Part shown: in pieces, positions 1-7,879 of the stretch
Layout: every line of letters begins with the position of its first letter
Numbering within the stretch: the stretch's first letter is position 1
NCBI RefSeq assembly: GCF_008801715.1
Contig: NZ_VZPG01000002.1
Span: forward strand, 248,001 to 312,000
DNA length: 64,000 bases
Source: Pseudochrobactrum saccharolyticum
GTDB lineage: Bacteria; Pseudomonadota; Alphaproteobacteria; Rhizobiales; Rhizobiaceae
Reading direction: 5' to 3'
The notes under the pieces: model-generated
Told to the model about the DNA's origin: nothing
Database searches by the model: none
What the model saw: the letters and a program-made list of their open reading frames with translations, nothing else
Position numbers and translations under genes: made by a program

Positions 1-45
1 GCGTACCTGACAGCACGTTTAATTAAGCGGAAGGGCAGTCTATTC

Positions 46-1047
46 TTATTGAACAGGCTGCCCTTCTTGCGTTTTGGCGACACATTGCGCGGAGAATGTG
101 CTGAGTTTTTCGCGCTCTTCATCTGTTGTGGTGCTGCTTTTCAAGAGATTGGTCAGCTGGTTGCTCTGGATATTTTCCAGCATACAGCCGCAATAGATCC
201 GGCATAGTTGCGGATCGCTGTCGGCGCTGCACTGAACAGTGCATTGCTGGACAAAATTGGCCGCCTGAATTGCCGGTGACGGCGGAAAGATTGCCGAAAC
301 CCCATAGAGCAGACCGATCAGAACCGGTTGATGCACCAGATAAAAGATCAGGCTGTGACGGCCGATAAAGATGAGCAGACGTTCCAGCCATTGCGGTTTG
401 ATCCCGCCTTGCAGCAAGCGCAGCAAACCGGTTGACTGCATGATGCGCGCCGCCGCAATGCCAAGCAGCACTGCGCCAAACCACGGAAACAGCGGCACAT
501 AATCGTTGGAAACCGGATTGACGGTCGAAAGGCCAACCCACCACAGCGCCGGATGGTCGAAAATTTCTGCGCGGAAATAAACCGGTGTTGCTATGATTGC
601 TGCGGCCAGTGCAACAGTGATCCACACGGGCATGCGCAGGAATAACAGGCCGAGCAGGCTTGCCAGTGCGATCTGATGCAGAATGCCGAAGAAGATAAAG
701 CCTTGCGGCATGAAAAACCATGTCAGCAGGCTGATTGCGGCGGCGGCAATAACCACTTGCGTTAGACGTTTGAAAAATGGCTGCCAGCGAATGGCGCGGC
801 CATGGGCAAGCACCAGACTGAAGCCGACCAGAAAGAGAAAGCTGGAAGCGATGCAGCGGGCAAAAATCCGCCACCAGCCCTGACTGGCGCTGCCTTGCAC
901 CAGATAGCCGAAAAACTCCAGATCCCAGCCGAAATGATAAATCGCCATGGCAATCAGTGCCAGCCCGCGGGCAATATCCAATCGTCCAAGACGTGAACCG
1001 GATTTCATCGGTGTTTCAGCGTTAATGGCAGTGCTGGCCGGATTCAT
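46..1047 (-). CDS. DUF1624 / heparan-alpha-glucosaminide N-acetyltransferase-like membrane protein
   Basis: A 333-residue polytopic inner-membrane protein. The N-terminal part (about residues 20-250) has the hallmarks of the DUF1624 / YeiB-like acyltransferase group: an early LDIARGLALIAMAIYHFGWD segment, several hydrophobic helices, and a late FIGRHSLIFYLVHQPV helix. Family members are thought to move acyl groups across or onto membrane-facing sugars; the actual substrate cannot be told here. After the last helix there is a hydrophilic tail of roughly 75 residues containing six cysteines (CTVQC, a lone C, CGC, a late C), which is unusual for the core fold and could carry disulfides or a metal. 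The gene stands alone, with no operon partner inside the window. Confidence 0.75.
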   Translation of the reverse strand: MNPASTAINAETPMKSGSRLGRLDIARGLALIAMAIYHFGWDLEFFGYLVQGSASQGWWRIFARCIASSFLFLVGFSLVLAHGRAIRWQPFFKRLTQVVIAAAAISLLTWFFMPQGFIFFGILHQIALASLLGLLFLRMPVWITVALAAAIIATPVYFRAEIFDHPALWWVGLSTVNPVSNDYVPLFPWFGAVLLGIAAARIMQSTGLLRLLQGGIKPQWLERLLIFIGRHSLIFYLVHQPVLIGLLYGVSAIFPPSPAIQAANFVQQCTVQCSADSDPQLCRIYCGCMLENIQSNQLTNLLKSSTTTDEEREKLSTFSAQCVAKTQEGQPVQ

Positions 1048-1449
1048 TGCAGACTTTCAGCTGATGCGTTTGTACGGATTTGATTGCCTATAGCTATAAT
1101 GAGTTCATGCCGGTGACAAGCTGACAGATGATCGGAGATTTGTCGTGATTTGGTGGTCAGGCTGGCGCGGTAACGGAGGGTAACTGGCTTTAATGTGTGG
1201 TTATTGCATGCAGTTCAGACAGAATTTGGCCGAAATGGTAAATATGACAAGATGAGGTTTTACAATTAAATTATTGAATTTAAATAACAATTTCTATCAT
1301 GGTAAATTTGCATAGCTGCTATGTCATGGTTTCGTCGCAATTGCAGATTGCTTGTGAACCGGCTTTGGATTATAAATAAGGGACAGGCATAGCAATGAGT
1401 GCGGTGCATGTTCTCATGAATGAAATACCGGAAACGAGTAAAATATTCC
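1048..1449. other. Intergenic region, no gene seen
   Basis: About 400 bases between the divergent DUF1624 gene and the 32-residue microprotein. It is AT-rich towards the right and contains a sigma70-like promoter for the microprotein. No other convincing coding sequence or structured RNA was seen. Confidence 0.5.
1348..1376 (+). promoter_or_regulatory. Predicted sigma70-type promoter of the 32-aa microprotein
   Basis: TTGCTT (1348-1353), a 17-base spacer, then TATAAA (1371-1376). Spacing is optimal and the site lies about 75 bases upstream of the microprotein ORF. Prediction from sequence only. Confidence 0.45.
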
Positions 1450-1548
1450 ATGGATGAAACAGTTCAGAAGTCCTGCTGGGGTGTAACCCTTTGGGCAGTT
1501 ATTGGATTGGCCGCTGTAATTTTGTTGACCTATTTGTTCTCCGTGTAA
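1450..1548 (+). CDS. Putative 32-aa single-pass membrane microprotein
   Basis: A 33-codon ORF starting at ATG 1450. The product begins MDETVQKSCWG and continues as one hydrophobic helix (about residues 12-31) ending in LTYLFSV, so it would be a single-span inner-membrane peptide with a short charged N-terminus. It has a good promoter-like sequence upstream and a strong intrinsic terminator only 35 bases after the stop, so it looks like a complete independent transcription unit. The ribosome binding site is weak (GGAAACGAG further upstream). I do not recognise the family. Small one-helix peptides of this kind often act as accessory subunits of membrane complexes, but nothing here identifies a partner. 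Confidence 0.5.
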   Translation: MDETVQKSCWGVTLWAVIGLAAVILLTYLFSV

Positions 1549-1583
1549 TTACGGATATTCAAAAGAAATTTCAGAGCGTTCAG

Positions 1584-1617
1584 ATCACCGGTGCTTTCAA
1601 AGCCCGGTGATTTTTTA
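1584..1617 (+). terminator. Rho-independent terminator after the microprotein
   Basis: Stem ATCACCGG (1584-1591) with CCGGTGAT (1604-1611), followed by a run of T. Confidence 0.85.
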
Positions 1618-1636
1618 TTGTGCTGTCGGTTTTGCT

Positions 1637-1776
1637 AGAGCGGTTTACGTCCAGATTGGATCACAGTGCTCGCTCTAGATTTTTTAATTTGCCGCATTAT
1701 CACAGCCGTCAAGTTGATCCAACTTGGCGAATTTAAGAGCGTCAAGTTGATCCAACTTGACTGTGAAATGCTCTGG
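1637..1776 (+). repeat. Dispersed intergenic repeat, expanded copy
   Basis: Begins AGAGCGGTTTACGTCC and ends AAATGCTCTGG, so the ends are inverted (AGAGC / GCTCT). It matches the copies at 1963-2068 and 19045-19150 but is 140 bases rather than 106. The extra length comes from a duplicated internal palindrome, CAAGTTGATCCAACTTG, at 1710-1726 and 1743-1759. MITE-like elements of this type are common between genes in Hyphomicrobiales. The 1549-2090 gap consists mainly of this repeat and the next one. Confidence 0.75.
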
Positions 1777-1962
1777 ATCCTGCTTTTTCAAAGGGCGATA
1801 TTTCAAACATTGTCGCTTTCTTGCTGTTTTTTGGTGCAATCCGCGCATGTTGCCACCATATTAAATGAGACACTTATCTGATCCGGTTTTACAGAACCGC
1901 ATAACGGGTTATATAGGGCTTGAGATGAGGGAGTTTGCGGGCGGTGATTTGCCTGCACTTTT

Positions 1963-2068
1963 AGAGCTGTTTACGTCCAGATTGGATCATAGCGCTCGCT
2001 CTGGATTCTTTGCTTTGTCGCATATTCGCGGACGCTAAATGAGTCCATTTAACTGCGATATGCTCTGG
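1963..2068 (+). repeat. Dispersed intergenic repeat, 106-bp copy
   Basis: AGAGCTGTTTACGTCCAG at the left end and GCTCTGG at the right end. It has the same length as the 19045 copy and ends 22 bases before the sdaA start, so it forms most of that gene's leader. Confidence 0.75.
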
Positions 2069-2090
2069 AAATGAAAGAACGGTATCTTCT

Positions 2091-3494
2091 ATGTTCCTGT
2101 CAGTTTTTGATCTGTTTAAAATTGGCATCGGGCCGTCCAGCTCCCATACAATGGGGCCGATGACGGCAGGGCATCAGTTTCTGAAAGAGCTGAAAGACGG
2201 CGAGTGGCCACGTCCGCATAATGCGAAAGTGACACGTATCAAGGCCTATCTGCATGGTTCGCTGGCTTTTACCGGTATCGGCCATGCGACGGATCGGGCG
2301 GTTATTCTCGGTCTTTGCGGGTTTTTGCCGGCCAATATTGATCCAGATAAAATGGACGATCTGCTGGCCAAAGTGAATGAAGAGCACAAAATTCGCCCGA
2401 GCGGTCATCCCGCCTATGATTTTGACCCCAAAGCCGATCTGGTAATGGATCGTAAAGTGGCTTTGCCGGGACATGCCAATGGTCTGGCTTTTGAAGCGCT
2501 GGATCGTGACGAACGTGTTTTGCTGCGCCGCGTTTATTATTCGATCGGCGGCGGCTTTATCGTCACCGAGGAAGAGCTGAATGCAACGCGTGTAAGCGGC
2601 GGCAAGAAGCAGGTTGACGATAATGTGCCTTATCCTTTCTCCACGGCGAAAGAGATGCTGCAAATGTCGGCGGCAAGCGGCCTTTCCATCGCGGAAATGA
2701 AACGCGCCAATGAAGAAACCCGTATGAGCCGTGAAGAGCTGGATGCGGGACTGGATAAAATCTGGGATGCCATGCGCAGCTGTATTGAGCGCGGACTGAC
2801 ACAGGAAGGCATTATGCCGGGCGGACTGAAGGTGCGCCGCCGTGCCAAGCAGTTGCATGACCGGCTCAATGAAGAATGGCGCCAGAACCGTCATAATCCG
2901 CTGCTCGCTAATGACTGGCTGTCCGTCTATGCAATGGCGGTGAATGAGGAAAACGCTGCCGGTGGCCGTGTTGTCACCGCGCCGACCAATGGTGCAGCAG
3001 GTGTTGTACCTGCCGTCATGCGCTATTACCTGCATTTCCATGATGATGCTGACCAGAAGGGCATTCGTGACTTTCTGCTGACTTCTTCAGCCGTTGGCGG
3101 CATTATCAAACATAATGCGTCGATTTCCGGCGCTGAGGTTGGCTGTCAGGGGGAGGTCGGCTCGGCTTCGGCTATGGCTGCCGCAGGGCTTGCTGCTGTG
3201 CTGGGCGGAACACCGGAGCAGATTGAGAATGCGGCTGAGATCGCGCTAGAGCATCATCTGGGCATGACCTGCGATCCGATTGCCGGACTGGTGCAGGTGC
3301 CTTGCATTGAGCGCAATGCGCTGGGTGCGGTGAAGGCTGTGACCGGTGCATCATTGGCCGTGAAGGGCGATGGTACGCATTTCGTGCCGCTGGATGCCTG
3401 TATCGAAACCATGCGCCAGACCGGCGTGGATATGAATGAGCGCTATAAGGAAACCAGTCTCGGCGGGCTTGCTGTGAATGTGGTTGAGTGCTGA
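2091..3494 (+). CDS. sdaA: L-serine ammonia-lyase (L-serine dehydratase), single-chain iron-sulfur type
   Basis: A 467-residue protein of the usual length for bacterial L-serine dehydratases, which deaminate L-serine to pyruvate and ammonia with an oxygen-sensitive 4Fe-4S cluster in the cytosol. The N-terminal beta domain starts [20 protein letters not shown], where the SSSHT loop is family-typical. The C-terminal alpha domain has the [13 protein letters not shown] segment and the conserved cluster cysteines in [16 protein letters not shown] and in [12 protein letters not shown]. It is a single-gene unit with a strong terminator behind it; the leader is formed by a dispersed repeat. Identification is very secure. 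Confidence 0.96.
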   Translation: MFLSVFDLFKIGIGPSSSHTMGPMTAGHQFLKELKDGEWPRPHNAKVTRIKAYLHGSLAFTGIGHATDRAVILGLCGFLPANIDPDKMDDLLAKVNEEHKIRPSGHPAYDFDPKADLVMDRKVALPGHANGLAFEALDRDERVLLRRVYYSIGGGFIVTEEELNATRVSGGKKQVDDNVPYPFSTAKEMLQMSAASGLSIAEMKRANEETRMSREELDAGLDKIWDAMRSCIERGLTQEGIMPGGLKVRRRAKQLHDRLNEEWRQNRHNPLLANDWLSVYAMAVNEENAAGGRVVTAPTNGAAGVVPAVMRYYLHFHDDADQKGIRDFLLTSSAVGGIIKHNASISGAEVGCQGEVGSASAMAAAGLAAVLGGTPEQIENAAEIALEHHLGMTCDPIAGLVQVPCIERNALGAVKAVTGASLAVKGDGTHFVPLDACIETMRQTGVDMNERYKETSLGGLAVNVVEC

Positions 3495-3514
3495 TTTCAG
3501 CTTTATAGAAGACA

Positions 3515-3547
3515 AAAACTCCGCATGATGAATGCGGAGTTTTTTAT
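3515..3547 (+). terminator. Rho-independent terminator of sdaA
   Basis: ACTCCGCAT (3518-3526) pairs with ATGCGGAGT (3532-3540), with A-run before and T-run after, so it may work for both converging genes. Confidence 0.9.
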
Positions 3548-3574
3548 TTTTTATCAGTAAGATATGATAATATT

Positions 3575-3967
3575 TTAATCTTTTGAAACAGGTTTGTTCA
3601 GCCGTTCGGCAATCCGTGCTTTGTTGATGGCAATTGCTGCTTCATCCGGTTGCCAGTCAGCGCACCAGTGTTGCGGAATACCTTCAATGAGATGTGCTGT
3701 CGATTGGTAAGACGGCTGATAGCCGCGGCGCAGCATTTCATCAATCAATGCCTGTTGCCGTTGCACGAGAAAGCCCAGACGCGGATAGAAAAACCGCACA
3801 TGGCCTTTGCCCAAAGTGTAGCTGCGCGGATTACGCGGATCATCCGGCTTTTCTCCGCGCTCAATGGCTGCACGGGCAAGTGTGAAAATCCGCGGCAGCT
3901 CACGATATTCAGCCACAAGATGCGGACCGGTCAGTTCCTGCGGTGGTATACAATTGATACGGGTCAT
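3575..3967 (-). CDS. Pyrimidine dimer DNA glycosylase / AP lyase, T4 endonuclease V (DenV) family
   Basis: A 130-residue protein that aligns along its whole length with phage T4 endonuclease V, the enzyme that cuts the glycosyl bond at UV-induced cyclobutane dimers and then nicks the backbone. The N-terminus MTRIN gives Thr2, the amine nucleophile after Met removal. Arg3, His16, Arg22, catalytic Glu23 and Arg26 are all present in the HLVAEYRELPR segment, as is the later GHVRFFYPRLGFL strand. All residues needed for activity are therefore visible. The start codon overlaps the stop of the upstream sugar kinase gene by one base (TGATG), implying translational coupling, although the two functions are unrelated. 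No SOS box was seen near the kinase start. Chromosomal DenV homologues have a patchy distribution and are probably phage-derived. Confidence 0.9.
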   Translation of the reverse strand: MTRINCIPPQELTGPHLVAEYRELPRIFTLARAAIERGEKPDDPRNPRSYTLGKGHVRFFYPRLGFLVQRQQALIDEMLRRGYQPSYQSTAHLIEGIPQHWCADWQPDEAAIAINKARIAERLNKPVSKD

Positions 3968-4845
3968 CAGAACGCGGCGGCTTTGCTGTTTAATTTTGCC
4001 GCGAGGGCAACTGCACCGGTCAGAGCGTCGGCTTCTGGTGCGCGCAGACGTGGCTGATAGCGTGCAGACAAACGCGGGCCGTAAAGCGCGCCGAGACCGC
4101 CGATCAGAGACAGAACCGGCTGATCGTCACTCATGGATACGTCGAGAGCGGCTTCAATCGTCTCGACCGACTGTTTGAGAATTTTTTCTGCCAGCGGGTC
4201 ATTTTGCGCAGCATATTCAAAAACCATCGGCGCAAAACGACCAAAATCATTCGGGCGTGCATCATGCGCGAAGCGCACAATGGCATGCGGCTCATTGTCG
4301 AAATGGGCAAGCAGCGCATTGCTGAGCGGTGTGCGCTGATAAATACCGTCATAGGCCAGCAGGGATTCTTCCAGAAGCTTCTGGCCAAGGCGTGCACCGC
4401 CGCCAAGATCACTGACTTTGAAGCCCCAGCCACCTTTCATAGTGACAGTATGATTGCGGCGGGAAATATAAACAGAGCCGGTGCCGAGGATAACCACAAC
4501 ACCATCCTGATCGCCGATAGCCCCCTGTAACGCGATAATACCGTCGGAGACCACGCTGCTTCTGGCAAAGGGCAGGGCTTGCTGTAACTGTTCGGCAACG
4601 CCGGAAACATTGGCACCCGCCAATCCAAGACAGGCGGTAATGCGGCTATAGGATTTTACCGGCAATTCGGCAGCAAGCAGTGCGGCATCGGTAGCCGCAA
4701 GAATATTTACCACAGATATATCCATATCGGTCATGATATTGGCAGGGCCAGCCTGACCGGTACCCAAGACTTTACCTGTTGTATCTGCAATTGCTGCACG
4801 GCATCCGGTGCCGCCGCCGTCTATGCCAAGAATATAATCCGCCAC
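3967..4845 (-). CDS. BadF/BadG/BcrA/BcrD-type sugar kinase, probable N-acetylglucosamine kinase
   Basis: A 292-residue member of the ASKHA-fold BadF/BadG ATPase family, to which bacterial and eukaryotic GlcNAc kinases belong. The phosphate-1 loop LGIDGGGTGCRAAIAD is at residues 5-20, and the second nucleotide loop VVILGTGSVYISR is near residue 120. It would phosphorylate an incoming amino sugar (GlcNAc, possibly glucosamine) in the cytosol. The start is GTG 4845, preceded by a well-spaced GGGAG. The gene is divergent from a sugar ABC importer operon across a 645-bp gap with a candidate LacI-type operator, which fits a shared uptake and phosphorylation pathway. Substrate is inferred from family and context. 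Confidence 0.8.
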   Translation of the reverse strand: MADYILGIDGGGTGCRAAIADTTGKVLGTGQAGPANIMTDMDISVVNILAATDAALLAAELPVKSYSRITACLGLAGANVSGVAEQLQQALPFARSSVVSDGIIALQGAIGDQDGVVVILGTGSVYISRRNHTVTMKGGWGFKVSDLGGGARLGQKLLEESLLAYDGIYQRTPLSNALLAHFDNEPHAIVRFAHDARPNDFGRFAPMVFEYAAQNDPLAEKILKQSVETIEAALDVSMSDDQPVLSLIGGLGALYGPRLSARYQPRLRAPEADALTGAVALAAKLNSKAAAF

Positions 4846-5490
4846 ATTATGCTCCCGATTCTCTGCCCGTTTCTGATACGGGTTTTATTGCAGGTAACAC
4901 AAATTGCCAATTCCGAGAATATTTTCATTTAAACCGTTTTAAATTATCCGCAAGGCCAGTTAATTGCCCGCCAAATGCTTTTGCGAGTCGCATCACTCAG
5001 CTTTCACTCCGGTTACGTGAATTGGTATTCAAGGATGGTCTTTTATGATGATCCATATGGTCGAAAAAAATAGAACCAATATTGCTGTTTGAATAAGACG
5101 ACTGCCCGAGAATGCAAGTAATGGTGATAAAATCTTTGCTTTTGCTGGACAGGAAAAGATATTTACGCATTACTCTGTGTGAGGACAGACGGGAGAAGAG
5201 GTCTTAAGGGAGCTGTGAGTGCCGGACGGGGTATTTTGAGGAATATACCGCAACCTGCATCATGAAAATTCCCGAAGTTTTTCTTTCTGCAATCAATGGT
5301 TCTGTTCTGAGGCTGAGGGACATGATTTTTTGTCCGTATGCCGGAATTGGCAGCTGATAATGAACAACCGGTGCAGCTTTTTGCAACGGTAAATCTGAAA
5401 GTGACTATCCGGAAAATCGGAAGTGCTCTGAGAACAGAAACAAACATATTTCAATGACGCCTCTGAATGAGTGCGCGCGGGGAGAGTAAA
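4846..5490. other. Divergent intergenic region between kinase and sugar importer
   Basis: Holds the promoters of both the kinase and the importer operon. No gene was found. The only distinct signal is a palindrome centred on CG at 4928-4943. Confidence 0.45.
4928..4943. promoter_or_regulatory. Candidate LacI-family operator
   Basis: TTTAAACCGTTTTAAA is a 16-bp near-perfect palindrome (one mismatched pair) with the central CG typical of LacI-family operators. It lies about 80 bases upstream of the kinase and on the far side of the importer promoter. No LacI gene is in this window. Confidence 0.35.
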
Positions 5491-6765
5491 ATGAACTTTA
5501 AAAACTTCAGTTCCGCTTTGCTGGCATCAAGTGTTCTTGGTGCTTCCGTATTGGGTGCTGTATCGGCCGCTTCGGCGCAGGATGTAACGCTGACCATTGA
5601 AAGCTGGCGTAATGACGATCTGCCGATCTGGCAGGAAAAGCTCATTCCGGCTTTTGAAGCAGCCAATCCGGGTATTAAAGTTACCTTCAATCCTTCTACA
5701 CCAACCGAATATGATGCGGCGCTGGGTGCCAAGCTTGATGCCGGTACTGCCGGTGACATCATCACCTGCCGTCCGTTCGACAAGTCACTGGCGCTTTATG
5801 AAAAAGGCCAGCTGTCTTCGCTCAACGATCTCGATGGTATGAAGAATTTCAGCGATGTGGCAAAATCCGCATGGCAGACCGATGACGGCAAGACATCTTT
5901 CTGCGTGCCGGTTGCCTCGGTTATTCATGGCTTCATCTATAACAAAGATGCCTTTGAAAAAGTAGGCGTCAGCGTTCCTAAGACTGAAGAAGAATTCTTC
6001 GCAGCGCTCGACAAGATCAAAGCTGACGGCAACTATATTCCGATGGCTATGGGCACCAAAGATCTCTGGGAAGCCGCAACGATGGGCTATCAGAATATCG
6101 GCCCGACATATTGGAAGGGTGAGGAAGGCCGTAAGGCTCTGATCGCCGGTACACAGAAGCTGACCGATGCAGACTGGGTTGATCCTTATAAGACCCTCGC
6201 AAAATGGAAAGATTATCTGGGCGACGGTTTTGAAGCACAGACCTATCCGGACAGCCAGAACCTGTTCACCCTCGGCCGCGCCGCAATCTATCCGACCGGT
6301 TCATGGGAAATCAGCGTTTTCAACCCGCAGGTTGATTTCAAAATGGGCGCGTTTCCGCCTCCGGTTCGTAAAGACGGCGACACCTGCTATATCTCCGATC
6401 ACAACGATCTGGGTATCGGCATGAATGCCAAGACCAAAAATCCGGAAGCTGCAGCCAAGTTCCTGAACTGGGTGGCATCGGATGAATTCGCAACCATTTA
6501 TGCGAATGCGCTACCGGGCTTCTTCAGTCTGTCTTCCAATGAAATCAAACTGGAAGACCCGCTGGCTGCGGAAATGGTTGGCTGGCGTAAGGATTGTAAA
6601 TCGACCATCCGTTCGACCTATCAGATCCTCTCACGCGGTACACCAAATCTGGAAAACGAAACCTGGATTGAATCCGCCAATGTTATCAATGGTACAGTGA
6701 CACCTGAACAGGCCGGCGAAAAGCTGCAAAAAGGCCTCGACAGCTGGTACAAGCCTGCGAAGTAA
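5491..6765 (+). CDS. Sugar ABC transporter, periplasmic substrate-binding protein (CUT1 type)
   Basis: A 424-residue protein from ATG 5491, chosen over the in-frame ATG at 5467 because GGGGAGAG sits just upstream and the signal peptide then has normal length. The signal peptide runs to about residue 30 (cleavage after ASA, before QDVTL). The mature part is a family-1/8 extracellular solute-binding protein, with early IESWRNDDLPIWQEKLIPAF and internal DAGTAGDI blocks. It would capture a sugar in the periplasm and hand it to the two permeases downstream. It is the first gene of a five-gene operon. A stem-loop in the 174-base gap after it may raise its level relative to the membrane genes. Confidence 0.92.
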   Translation: MNFKNFSSALLASSVLGASVLGAVSAASAQDVTLTIESWRNDDLPIWQEKLIPAFEAANPGIKVTFNPSTPTEYDAALGAKLDAGTAGDIITCRPFDKSLALYEKGQLSSLNDLDGMKNFSDVAKSAWQTDDGKTSFCVPVASVIHGFIYNKDAFEKVGVSVPKTEEEFFAALDKIKADGNYIPMAMGTKDLWEAATMGYQNIGPTYWKGEEGRKALIAGTQKLTDADWVDPYKTLAKWKDYLGDGFEAQTYPDSQNLFTLGRAAIYPTGSWEISVFNPQVDFKMGAFPPPVRKDGDTCYISDHNDLGIGMNAKTKNPEAAAKFLNWVASDEFATIYANALPGFFSLSSNEIKLEDPLAAEMVGWRKDCKSTIRSTYQILSRGTPNLENETWIESANVINGTVTPEQAGEKLQKGLDSWYKPAK

Positions 6766-6790
6766 CATGAATTAAAGCCATTCGCCGCAA

Positions 6791-6824
6791 CCCGTGCCAC
6801 TGTCTGATGAATATGTGGTGCGGG
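6791..6824 (+). other. Stem-loop between binding protein and permease genes
   Basis: CCCGTGCCAC (6791-6800) pairs with GTGGTGCGGG (6815-6824), ten pairs including two G-U, with a 14-base loop. Such intercistronic stems often protect the abundant binding-protein mRNA. There is no T-run, so it is not a classical terminator. Confidence 0.55.
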
Positions 6825-6939
6825 GGCAGGCGGGTGGCTTTTTGCCGTGTTATTATTGTTACCTGTTTTTTATGCATGTTCCGGCACAAGACAAAAGTCG
6901 CTCTGCCGGAAATGCCCTGTTTGAAAGCTTACGACCGGT

Positions 6940-7869
6940 ATGGCGCGAAATTCGACAAGCAAACCGCCTTTCCGCTGGCATATAGCGGTTTTTCTGGCAC
7001 CGGCGGTGCTGGTTTATACGGCTATTATGATCCTGCCGCTTTTCGGAACCATGCAATTGTCGCTGTTCCGCGTTGAAAATCAGGAAAGCTTTTTTGTCGG
7101 TCTGGATAATTTCCGCACATTGCTCGGTGATGAGCGCTGGTCGGCGAGTTTCTGGAACGCGCTGGGCAATAATATGTGGTTCTTTATCATCCATATGGTG
7201 GTGCAGAACCCGATCGGTATTTTGCTTGCCGCATTGCTCAGCCATCCGAAATTGCGCTTTGCCGCTTTCTACCGCTCGGCGATTTTCATCCCGACCATTC
7301 TGTCCTTTGTGATTGTCGGTTTCGTGTGGAAGCTGATCCTGTCGCCGCTTTGGGGCGTGGCGCCGAATATGCTGGATCTGGTGGGGCTGAAGAGCCTGTT
7401 CGCACCATGGCTCGGCCAGAAAGAATATGCGCTGACAGCACTTGGCCTGATTTCGGTCTGGCAGTTTATCGGTATTCCGATGATGCTGATCTATGCGGCG
7501 CTGCTGTCTATTCCTGACGAGATTATTGAAGCTGCGGAATGCGACGGGATTACCGGCGCATCACAGTTCTGGACGATCAAACTGCCGCTGATCCTGCCAT
7601 CCATCGGGATTATCTCCATTCTGACCTTTGTCGGCAATTTCAATGCGTTCGATCTGATCTATTCGGCGCAGGGTGCACTGGCAGGGCCTAATTATTCCAC
7701 CGATATTCTCGGCACATTCATGTTCCGCACCTTCTTCGGCTTCCAGCTTCAGGTTGGCGACAAGAATATGGGTGCAACGATCGCCTCGCTGATGTTCTTC
7801 ATCATTCTGATCGGCGTCTGTGTCTATCTGTTCGGTATTCAGCGACGTCTGCGTCGCTACCAGTTCTGA
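6940..7869 (+). CDS. Sugar ABC transporter permease 1 (MalF-like)
   Basis: A 309-residue inner-membrane protein with about six hydrophobic helices, the first at WHIAVFLAPAVLVYTAIMIL. The EAA cytoplasmic loop, which docks onto the ATPase, is visible near ALLSIPDEIIEAAECDGI followed by FWTIKLPLILPSI. It is the MalF-type half of a CUT1 importer channel. The start ATG at 6940 has no strong Shine-Dalgarno sequence, so expression may depend on the preceding mRNA. Its stop is followed 10 bases later by the second permease. Confident assignment; substrate unknown. Confidence 0.92.
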   Translation: MARNSTSKPPFRWHIAVFLAPAVLVYTAIMILPLFGTMQLSLFRVENQESFFVGLDNFRTLLGDERWSASFWNALGNNMWFFIIHMVVQNPIGILLAALLSHPKLRFAAFYRSAIFIPTILSFVIVGFVWKLILSPLWGVAPNMLDLVGLKSLFAPWLGQKEYALTALGLISVWQFIGIPMMLIYAALLSIPDEIIEAAECDGITGASQFWTIKLPLILPSIGIISILTFVGNFNAFDLIYSAQGALAGPNYSTDILGTFMFRTFFGFQLQVGDKNMGATIASLMFFIILIGVCVYLFGIQRRLRRYQF

Positions 7870-7879
7870 GGATATTAAT

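Noticed and set aside
1266-1451. 61-codon minus-strand frame before the microprotein
   Set aside because: AT-rich random-looking frame overlapping the predicted promoter.
2100-3041. 313-codon minus-strand frame inside sdaA
   Set aside because: Antisense to sdaA, with no protein features.
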